Shown piece by piece: positions 1 to 4,677 of a stretch of DNA of 6,756 nucleotides; position 1 is the first letter of the stretch, and each line of letters starts with the position of its first letter. The stretch spans positions 1 through 6,756 of the forward strand of contig JAEORV010000085.1 in assembly GCA_016840695.1 (NCBI GenBank), written 5' to 3'. Origin of the DNA: Promethearchaeota archaeon (GTDB lineage Archaea > Asgardarchaeota > Lokiarchaeia > Sigyniarchaeales > SOKP01). A program made the translations under genes and the position numbers. The notes under the pieces are model-generated. The model did not search any database, had not been told where the DNA came from, and saw nothing but the letters and a program-made list of their open reading frames with translations.

Positions 1-351
1 TAATGCTCCTTGATGGGGATCTACCGCAGGTGGCGTGAAAACAAAAACATAACTTAGAATCCACGGAAGACCTCCTATTAAAACCCATGGAAAACGCCTT
101 CCCCATTTTTTAGTGAATCTAAACGGTCTATCTGTTAAATAACCAAGTAAAGGGTCATTGACCGCATTCCATATTGCATATATAATGAAACCCAACATTA
201 CCCATACCACGTCCAACCCTATCTCCCTTTCATAAAAATAGAACACGTACGTACCGAACGCCATCTTGAAAAACTCGTTAATAAATTTCCCAAATCCCCA
301 CGACACCATGCTCCCTTTCGAATGGGTAATTTCAATTGCTTCTTTTTCCAT
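1..351 (-). CDS. GPH/MelB-family sugar:cation symporter, N-terminal part (runs off the left edge)
   Basis: This is the first 117 residues of a major-facilitator transporter of the glycoside-pentoside-hexuronide (GPH) family, which imports sugars with H+ or Na+ across the cytoplasmic membrane. Reading leftward from the ATG at 349-351 the frame stays open to base 1. Hydrophobic stretches near residues 20-40, 47-65 and 88-107 look like the first three membrane helices. The family signature between helices 2 and 3 is clear: WNAVNDPLLGYLTDR (61-75), then GRRFPW (84-89). In MelB the equivalent first position of the cation site is WDA with Asp55; here it is WNA, so one cation-binding Asp is Asn62, while the Asp59 equivalent is kept as Asp66. 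The gene is divergent from the acyl-CoA cassette. The substrate cannot be read from this fragment. The 3' end lies outside the window. Confidence 0.85.
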   Translation of the reverse strand, partial: MEKEAIEITHSKGSMVSWGFGKFINEFFKMAFGTYVFYFYEREIGLDVVWVMLGFIIYAIWNAVNDPLLGYLTDRPFRFTKKWGRRFPWVLIGGLPWILSYVFVFTPPAVDPHQGAL

Positions 352-373
352 ATCCCTTACCTTGAATTATTTC

Positions 374-381
374 GATATAAA
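374..381 (-). promoter_or_regulatory. Candidate TATA box for the symporter gene
   Basis: On the minus strand this reads TTTATATC, an archaeal TATA-like element. Its centre is about 27 bases from the ATG at 351, so the predicted transcript would start at or within a few bases of the start codon. That would be a leaderless or nearly leaderless mRNA, which is common in archaea. The surrounding DNA is so AT-rich that chance TATA-like matches are expected. Confidence 0.35.
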
Positions 382-470
382 TATTATTTTTAATATCTGT
401 GAATAAATAGGATTGTGTTGTTGATTAATTTAAAGGTTTACTTCCAAGTTAAAGAAAGAATGTTCTTCAA

Positions 471-480
471 GTTTAAATAT
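471..480 (+). promoter_or_regulatory. Candidate TATA box for the acyl-CoA dehydrogenase operon
   Basis: GTTTAAATAT fits the archaeal TATA consensus. Transcription would start near 502 and give a leader of about 50 bases. A second candidate, TTATAAATA at 525-533, lies too close to the ATG at 551 for a leadered message; it would instead suit a leaderless start or the internal ATG at 605. The sequence alone does not decide between them. Confidence 0.35.
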
Positions 481-508
481 CATCTAAAGCTCTTAATATT
501 ATCAATAA

Positions 509-522
509 ATAATCAAGATTAT
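509..522. repeat. Short inverted repeat ATAATC-AA-GATTAT in the divergent promoter region
   Basis: Two 6-bp arms (509-514 and 517-522) are separated by 2 bases. They lie between the two TATA candidates of the dehydrogenase operon and could be a regulator binding site. A second 5-bp inverted repeat, AAGAA-TG-TTCTT, lies at 456-467, and CAAGTT occurs directly repeated at 445 and 468. Short repeats like these arise by chance in AT-rich DNA, so this is weak evidence. Nothing else gene-like is visible in 352-550. Confidence 0.3.
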
Positions 523-550
523 CATTATAAATAATTTAGTTGTGAGATAA

Positions 551-1771
551 ATGGAAGGGCATGTTCATTTTAAAGATTTAGATTTAAAATTCGGATATTC
601 TTGCATGCCAGACAGGTTACATTATTATACTAAGGAAGAAAACGATTTCCGGATGGAAGTTCGAAAATGGTGCGAGGAAAACGTAAGACCTGTGGCTGAA
701 AAAATAGATAGGAACAGGGACAAAAAATTAGCCGTAGATACACTACGGAAAATGAAACCCTACTTGAATATAATCATTCCTGAGGACGCTGGGGGATTAG
801 GAAAAGGGATTTTATATCGTACGATTTTTGGAGAAGAACTCACTGCTTATAGCTACGCATTGGCAGGAATATTTGGAGGATCTTCGTGCTTATTTGCTGG
901 ACCCGTAATAGAGTATGGAACGCCCGAACAAAAAAAGAAATATCTCTCTGGAATCGCAGATGGTTCTAAAATAGGTGCAATTGGCATAACAGAGCCAACA
1001 GGGGGATCCGATGCGATCGGTGGGATGAATTTAAAAGCCAAACGAGAGGCTAATCACTATGTTCTTAACGGAGAGAAGTGTTTTGTAACAAATGGAAGCG
1101 TTGCTGACTACATATGCCTTTTTGCTGTGACAAACGATCAAGTTAAAAGGCATCAAGGAATTTCCGCTTTTATATTTGAAACCGATACTTCAGGATTTGA
1201 AATCGTCAAGGATTATAAACACATGGGACGCAGGGGGATGCCCAACACTCACATGAGATTTAATAACTGTTGCGTACCTGTTGAAAACATGCTTCATGAA
1301 GAAAACGCAGGACTTGAAGTTTTATTACACGGACTCGATGCTGAACGAACTTTTACTGCTTCTCAATACCTTGGATTAGCGAGAAGCGCTTTTGAAATCG
1401 CATACAAATATTCACACAAAAGAACTCAATTTAAAAAACCACTGTATTCTTTTGAAGCAATATCGTTTAAACTCGCTGAGATGTACATGGATATTGAGCT
1501 CAATAGGATCGCAATTGCTCAAATTGCGCGAATGTTGGACGCAGGTCATTATTGTAGACCTACCGTTGCCGCCGTTAAAGCTAGAATTGCAGATGCCACA
1601 GTCAAAATAAGTCAAGAAGCAATTCAAATCGTGGGTGGTCTTGGATATTCTGAAGAATATCCCTTAGAGCGATATTATAGAGATGCTAAAATTGGGCAGA
1701 TATCTGCTGGTACCGCTGAAATTATGCGATATTTAATTACTCGAGAAATGATTAAAATGTGGGGGAAATGA
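551..1771 (+). CDS. Acyl-CoA dehydrogenase (FAD-dependent)
   Basis: This 406-aa protein is a full-length acyl-CoA dehydrogenase, a cytosolic FAD enzyme that oxidises an acyl-CoA to the 2,3-enoyl-CoA and passes electrons to an electron-transfer flavoprotein. The N-terminal helical domain is about 25-140 and the flavin-contacting motif ITEPTGGSD is at 146-154. The beta domain runs to about 250. The C-terminal helical domain carries RTQF (291-294), GGLGYSEEYPLERYYRDAK (362-380) and SAGT (385-388). Short- and medium-chain enzymes carry their catalytic Glu in a YEGT motif; here it is SAGT. A Glu instead lies in GLDAER (Glu265), the position used by isovaleryl-CoA and long-chain dehydrogenases, so a branched or longer substrate is possible. 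The ATG at 551 has only a weak GTGAG before it. Met19 at 605 would give a more typical family N terminus and is a credible alternative. It is the first gene of an operon with the crotonase. Confidence 0.93.
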   Translation: MEGHVHFKDLDLKFGYSCMPDRLHYYTKEENDFRMEVRKWCEENVRPVAEKIDRNRDKKLAVDTLRKMKPYLNIIIPEDAGGLGKGILYRTIFGEELTAYSYALAGIFGGSSCLFAGPVIEYGTPEQKKKYLSGIADGSKIGAIGITEPTGGSDAIGGMNLKAKREANHYVLNGEKCFVTNGSVADYICLFAVTNDQVKRHQGISAFIFETDTSGFEIVKDYKHMGRRGMPNTHMRFNNCCVPVENMLHEENAGLEVLLHGLDAERTFTASQYLGLARSAFEIAYKYSHKRTQFKKPLYSFEAISFKLAEMYMDIELNRIAIAQIARMLDAGHYCRPTVAAVKARIADATVKISQEAIQIVGGLGYSEEYPLERYYRDAKIGQISAGTAEIMRYLITREMIKMWGK

Positions 1772-1775
1772 GAAG

Positions 1776-2567
1776 ATGGAAATAACTGTTGAATTAGAAA
1801 TAATAGATAATAGTGCAATCGTAACACTTAACGATCCAGATAACCTCAATCCTTTAAATCTAAATACAGGTAAATTATTGTTAGAAACGATAGAATCCCT
1901 CCGTGCCAATGATGATGTGAAATGTGTAATAATCACGGGTTCTGGGAAAGCGTTTTCTGCGGGAGGAGATGTAAAAAAGTTTAGAGAAAGCGCTGAAAAC
2001 GGTACCGCTGGTAAAGTAATGGACGATTTGACTAAAGTTCTATATAAAATCGCTTTAATTTTACGCTTGTATCCCAAACCCGTTATTGCTGCGGTGAATG
2101 GATGGGCTGTTGGAGCAGGTATGAACCTTGCTCTCTCTTGCGATTTTGTTATTTCGTCAGAACATGGAAGATTTAGACAATCGTTTTGTAAACTGGCGTT
2201 AATTCCCGGATTTGCGGGAACATTTTTACTTAGTCGACAGCTCACGTGGCAACAAGCAGTGCAAATGGCTTTTTTCGGAGATACTTATTCAGCAGAAGAC
2301 ATGAAGGAGCTTGGACTTGTTAATGAAATCGTATCCTCAGAAAAATTAAGGGAAACCGCTCTAGACTGGGCTCATAAATTTGCCAAGGGGCCATTATTGG
2401 CATATGCAAGAACTAAAAAGCTATTTGTTGAGGCTTTCAGTACTCCTTTAGAAGAACACCTTGAAAATGAGCGCCAGATACAAATTAAATCAGCAGATAG
2501 TGAAGACTACAAAATAGGAGTAACTGCTTTAATTGAAAAGAAAGAGCCGGAATTTATAGGAAAGTAA
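1776..2567 (+). CDS. Crotonase (enoyl-CoA hydratase/isomerase) family protein with altered active site
   Basis: This 263-aa protein has the normal length and fold signatures of the crotonase family, which act on acyl-CoA thioesters. AFSAGGDV (59-66) and NGWAVGAG (108-115) form the two halves of the oxyanion hole, and the C-terminal helical part follows from about 200. The two catalytic glutamates of true enoyl-CoA hydratases (rat Glu144 and Glu164, in GGGCEL and QPE) align with Asn117 (GAGMNL) and Phe137 (RQSF). The VPDAGG motif with catalytic Asp found in PaaG-type isomerases is here IPGFAG. It is therefore probably not a standard hydratase; isomerase, hydrolase, lyase or a CoA-binding role are open. 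It begins 4 bases after the dehydrogenase stop, so it is cotranscribed and probably translationally coupled, with a GGGGG run at 1761-1765 as the only nearby SD-like sequence. The stop is tandem, TAA TGA. Confidence 0.9.
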   Translation: MEITVELEIIDNSAIVTLNDPDNLNPLNLNTGKLLLETIESLRANDDVKCVIITGSGKAFSAGGDVKKFRESAENGTAGKVMDDLTKVLYKIALILRLYPKPVIAAVNGWAVGAGMNLALSCDFVISSEHGRFRQSFCKLALIPGFAGTFLLSRQLTWQQAVQMAFFGDTYSAEDMKELGLVNEIVSSEKLRETALDWAHKFAKGPLLAYARTKKLFVEAFSTPLEEHLENERQIQIKSADSEDYKIGVTALIEKKEPEFIGK

Positions 2568-2582
2568 TGAATCCTCTATTTG

Positions 2583-2590
2583 AATATAAA
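2583..2590 (+). promoter_or_regulatory. Possible TATA box for the short-chain dehydrogenase gene
   Basis: AATATAAA lies in the 72-base gap after the crotonase and would place a transcription start near 2613, giving a leader of roughly 27 bases. The gap is longer than elsewhere in this cassette, which fits a separate or additional promoter. Readthrough from the upstream operon is equally possible because no T-tract terminator is visible in the gap. Confidence 0.3.
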
Positions 2591-2625
2591 CTATATTAAT
2601 ATTCTAATCAAAGTTATAATATTTT

Positions 2626-2631
2626 AGGTGA
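2626..2631 (+). promoter_or_regulatory. Shine-Dalgarno AGGTGA that fixes the dehydrogenase start at 2640
   Basis: AGGTGA matches the anti-Shine-Dalgarno of archaeal 16S rRNA and is spaced 8 bases from ATG at 2640. A GTG at 2628 opens the same frame 4 codons earlier, but that GTG is itself part of the Shine-Dalgarno, so it is unlikely to be the start. Confidence 0.7.
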
Positions 2632-2639
2632 ATAAATTA

Positions 2640-3497
2640 ATGAGTGAAAAAAGTGTTTTTATTACGGGAGCAGCGACGGGAATTGGTGAAGCAATTGCAT
2701 TAAAATTAGATCAAATGGGATGGCGAGTATTTGGTACCTATAATCGAACGCCCCCTGATGAACTGATTAAAAACGCATCACCACGACTAACCATGATGAA
2801 GTGTAATGTAGCGGATCCTGAAGCCATTAAACAAGCGGCAGAAAAAGTTAAAAACGCATTGGGGGATGCAGGGTTATCTTTATTGATCAGCAATGCTGCA
2901 ATGACAGGTGCGCCGGGACCTGTTGAAACCTTGAATTTGGACGAGTTCCATTTTCTAATGGAAGTTAACTTTTGGGGCCCACTGCGAATATGTCAAGCAT
3001 TTCTTCCCCAACTTCGTAAATATGGAAATGCGAGGATACTAATCGTGAGTTCGACCTCGGTTTATCTCACCATTCCTCTTGGAAGTACTTATCCCACTTC
3101 GAAAAGTGCATTGAGTGCATTAACTCGGCACCTTCGAATGGAAATGGAACCATTCGACATCCAAGTTGCTGCATTAGAACCTGGCGGGGTAAAAACAAAA
3201 ATGACGGGTTTTTCTAAAGAAGAAGAAGTTGCATGTTGGGCAGCGATTCCTCCCCATTTACTACCCATATATCAAAAATATTTCTCTTTTCCTGGCGATC
3301 AGATTCAAGAAAATTTTGAACTATGGCCTCCCGCAAGATTTGCAGAGAAAGTGTACAAGAAAATAGTTCTTGCTAAAAAGTGGAAGCCTATATATATCAT
3401 AGGCCCCAGTGTCTCTGCATTACCAATTATGCATCGAGTAATGTCCCGCAAGCGAATAGAAAAAATCTTCAAAAAATTATTTGGTGTCAAATTTTAA
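2640..3497 (+). CDS. Short-chain dehydrogenase/reductase (SDR), classical type
   Basis: This 285-aa (from ATG 2640) NAD(P)-dependent oxidoreductase has the complete classical SDR signature. The nucleotide-binding glycine motif TGAATGIG is at 9-16, NAA at 85-87, the structural/catalytic Asn at 110 (EVNFWG), and the catalytic triad members Ser138, Tyr151 and Lys155 (YPTSK). PGGVKT follows at 181-186. Arg36 after the second strand (GTYNR) suggests, but does not prove, a preference for NADP(H). The roughly 60 C-terminal residues form a substrate lid and end in a basic, amphipathic tail seen in SDRs acting on lipids, steroids or retinoids. Its place after an acyl-CoA dehydrogenase and a crotonase suggests a hydroxyacyl or ketoacyl substrate, but that is inference from context. 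An upstream GTG at 2628 would add four residues and is disfavoured because it overlaps the ribosome binding site. Confidence 0.9.
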   Translation: MSEKSVFITGAATGIGEAIALKLDQMGWRVFGTYNRTPPDELIKNASPRLTMMKCNVADPEAIKQAAEKVKNALGDAGLSLLISNAAMTGAPGPVETLNLDEFHFLMEVNFWGPLRICQAFLPQLRKYGNARILIVSSTSVYLTIPLGSTYPTSKSALSALTRHLRMEMEPFDIQVAALEPGGVKTKMTGFSKEEEVACWAAIPPHLLPIYQKYFSFPGDQIQENFELWPPARFAEKVYKKIVLAKKWKPIYIIGPSVSALPIMHRVMSRKRIEKIFKKLFGVKF

Positions 3498-3542
3498 AAA
3501 TATTATAGCAAAAAGAGCGTTATTAGGGGAAAGAATTGTCAT

Positions 3543-3815
3543 AATAAAATAAAAGAAATTAAGGGGCTCGATAATCTTAAAAAGTTGGAAGTTTTATTTT
3601 TGAGTCTTAATAAAATTACTGAGATTAAAGGGCTGGATGGTTTAACTAATTTATCAGCTGTAAATCTCGATGGGAATCAAATTACCGAGATTAAGGGCTT
3701 AGAATCGCTCCAAAATTTAATGCAAATAGATTTAAGTACTAATCAAATGACAAAAGTTCCAGACGCTAATGCGTTTAAAAACTTTGAAAATTTATCTACA
3801 ATATTCTTCTGGAAT
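3543..3815 (+). repeat. Tandem leucine-rich repeats, 66-bp units
   Basis: Three consecutive 66-bp imperfect units (3543-3608, 3609-3674, 3675-3740) and one 75-bp unit (3741-3815) each encode one leucine-rich repeat. The protein pattern is N-x-I-x-E-I-K-G-L-x-x-L-x-x-L-x-x-x-x-L. The first unit lies largely upstream of the annotated TTG start but stays in frame with the others. The DNA units have diverged, so this is a protein repeat and not a recent tandem duplication. Confidence 0.8.
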
Positions 3816-3980
3816 AATGGCATGTCACTTGATAATATAAAGAGGTTTAAACAGATGCTCGATTTGCTCAAAATAGAGCTTGATTATGAATTAAATATCC
3901 CTCCACCACTAAAAACCCTAAATAAGTTGCGAATGAGTGAAGTGCGAAAGAAATTGTCGCAACGCAAAAACGATCTTTGA
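3585..3980 (+). CDS. Small leucine-rich-repeat protein, probably 5'-truncated
   Basis: From TTG at 3585 this reads 131 residues. Leucine-rich repeats cover roughly residues 1-77 and are of the 22-residue type with EIKGL signatures (for example NQITEIKGL). A short charged C-terminal tail contains PPPLKTLNKLRMSE. Such repeats form curved protein-binding surfaces; no catalytic domain, signal peptide or membrane segment is seen. The start is doubtful. The repeat pattern continues in frame upstream to about 3543, including a full extra repeat, yet no ATG, GTG or TTG occurs in that frame between the dehydrogenase stop (3495-3497) and 3585, and no Shine-Dalgarno is correctly spaced before 3585. The simplest reading is the tail of a longer LRR gene that has lost its 5' part, although expression as a small protein is not excluded. 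LRR proteins are frequent in Asgard genomes. Confidence 0.55.
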   Translation: MEVLFLSLNKITEIKGLDGLTNLSAVNLDGNQITEIKGLESLQNLMQIDLSTNQMTKVPDANAFKNFENLSTIFFWNNGMSLDNIKRFKQMLDLLKIELDYELNIPPPLKTLNKLRMSEVRKKLSQRKNDL

Positions 3981-4032
3981 TGCTCATGATGATGCTCCTC
4001 TCGTCCTGAAGGATTAATTTTGAGAAATCCCC

Positions 4033-4054
4033 ATTTTTTTTGAAGAAAAAAAAT
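4033..4054. repeat. Perfect A8/T8 hairpin; possible terminator of the LRR gene
   Basis: The sequence is A-T8, GAAG, A8-T: two exactly complementary 9-base arms (4033-4041 and 4046-4054) around a 4-base loop. The T8 tract on the plus strand could end transcription from the LRR gene, as T-rich runs do in archaea, and the intrinsically bent A-tract next to the RHH promoter could also affect regulation. The region 3981-4032 before it shows nothing recognisable apart from GATGCTC repeated at 3979 and 3991. Confidence 0.5.
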
Positions 4055-4056
4055 AT

Positions 4057-4075
4057 ATGTACAGGATCGGTACAT
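4057..4075. promoter_or_regulatory. Inverted repeat ATGTAC-N7-GTACAT, candidate operator
   Basis: Two 6-bp arms (4057-4062 and 4070-4075) flank a 7-base spacer directly upstream of, and touching, the TATA box of the RHH-actin operon. Read as direct repeats, GTACA occurs at 4059 and 4070, 11 bp or about one helical turn apart. This is the position expected of an operator that competes with TBP/TFB. The RHH protein encoded next is the natural candidate to bind here, which is inference. Confidence 0.45.
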
Positions 4076-4082
4076 TTAAATA
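4075..4082 (+). promoter_or_regulatory. TATA box of the RHH-actin operon
   Basis: TTTAAATA is a close match to the archaeal consensus. It predicts a transcription start near 4104 and a leader of about 57 bases carrying a strong ribosome binding site. It is the best-formed promoter in the window, preceded by a T8 tract that separates it from the LRR gene. Confidence 0.6.
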
Positions 4083-4091
4083 CTAGTATTT
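4078..4091. promoter_or_regulatory. Perfect 14-bp palindrome AAATACTAGTATTT over the TATA box
   Basis: The 14 bases equal their own reverse complement. The palindrome overlaps the last five bases of the TATA element and extends 9 bases downstream, so a dimeric protein bound here would block TBP. RHH proteins bind such short symmetric operators as dimers of dimers. With the adjacent ATGTAC/GTACAT repeat it gives a compact candidate operator. Confidence 0.5.
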
Positions 4092-4145
4092 CTATTATAT
4101 TCTTTAGAGTCAAAACTTAAAAAAATCCTAACAAGAAAGCAAAAA

Positions 4146-4154
4146 GGAGATGAT
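4146..4154 (+). promoter_or_regulatory. Strong Shine-Dalgarno GGAGATGAT for the RHH gene
   Basis: Together with the preceding A this matches 9 of 10 bases of AGGAGGTGAT, the complement of a typical archaeal 16S 3' end, with 7 bases to the ATG at 4162. The two ATGs inside and just after the motif (4150 and 4153) reach TAG within three codons, so 4162 is the real start. Confidence 0.75.
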
Positions 4155-4161
4155 GGAATAG

Positions 4162-4671
4162 ATGGCGAAAAAAATATCGGAAAGAAAAGAAGTATTGGGT
4201 GAAATAAAAGAAATCATTCCAAAGCACGAAAAAGGCGAATTTCTTGCAGAACCAGATAAAGAAGAAATGAAAGAGCGAGCCGTAAAAAAGGAACTACGCA
4301 AAAAGGAATTAGAAGAAGTTGAAAAAGCGCTTCGGGACAAGCAAGTCAAATTTTTAGCGACGGAGGAGGAATTGGACGAGATCAAGAAGTCAGCACAATT
4401 AAACCGCAAAACAATGGCAGAATTCATACGTTCTGCCATATGGGAGAAAATCAGTTCGCTGGAATTGATAGATATAATTCCGCTTCACAAATCAAGTGCC
4501 GAGGAGGATTCCCTTTCAGAAAACCTAAGATATATCAAAGAAAGACTAAAAAATATTAGTAGATTAGAAAAAAGAGCCTTAAAAAAGATATCTAAGTTAG
4601 AAATCCAAGAAAGAGATATACAGAATGAGTTGAAAGAAATTAAAAAAAGATTAACACAATTAGAAAAATAA
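4162..4671 (+). CDS. RHH-motif DNA-binding, coiled-coil protein encoded ahead of actin
   Basis: I do not recognise this 169-aa protein as a named family, but its parts can be read. Residues 35-60 are a very charged Lys/Glu helix. Residues 60-97 match a ribbon-helix-helix motif: a strand KQVKFLAT, a helix EEELDEIKKSAQ, a turn NRKT, then a second helix MAEFIRSAIWEKI, as in CopG/Arc, MobC and ParR proteins. Residues about 116-169 form a coiled coil with a/d positions such as Ile153, Leu157, Ile160, Leu164 and Leu167. There is no signal peptide, membrane helix or Cys cluster. A dimeric DNA-binding protein with a protruding coiled coil is the likely architecture. It starts an operon with its own promoter, and the actin follows after 6 bases in the same reading frame. 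Autoregulation at the palindromes over its promoter, or a DNA-to-actin adaptor role like ParR, are inferences. The RHH call is by eye. Confidence 0.8.
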   Translation: MAKKISERKEVLGEIKEIIPKHEKGEFLAEPDKEEMKERAVKKELRKKELEEVEKALRDKQVKFLATEEELDEIKKSAQLNRKTMAEFIRSAIWEKISSLELIDIIPLHKSSAEEDSLSENLRYIKERLKNISRLEKRALKKISKLEIQERDIQNELKEIKKRLTQLEK

Positions 4672-4677
4672 ACAAAG

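Noticed and set aside
1733..2245. A 170-codon open frame on the minus strand inside the crotonase gene
   Set aside because: It is antisense to a clear crotonase with conserved motifs, and its Ser/Pro-rich product resembles no family I know.
3543..3815. 66-bp repeated units considered as a CRISPR array or iterons
   Set aside because: The units are diverged, have no constant repeat with variable spacers, and translate in frame as leucine-rich repeats.
2640..3980. SDR and LRR as one gene broken by a single stop codon, since they share a frame
   Set aside because: The SDR has a complete C terminus of normal length, and sharing a frame has a one-in-three chance; SDR-LRR fusion is not a known architecture.
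3981..4161. A parC-like centromere array upstream of the RHH gene
   Set aside because: Only two GTACA copies 11 bp apart and one palindrome are present; a true iteron array would need more copies, so I call it an operator candidate only.
4128..4439. A minus-strand open frame antisense to the RHH gene
   Set aside because: Its Ser/Phe-rich composition is simply the complement of Lys/Glu codons; the plus strand has the promoter, ribosome site and motif.
4669..4671. The TAA between the RHH and actin genes as a recoded (pyrrolysine-type) codon
   Set aside because: Pyrrolysine uses TAG, not TAA, and a TTG start lies just downstream, so separate genes are the simpler reading.
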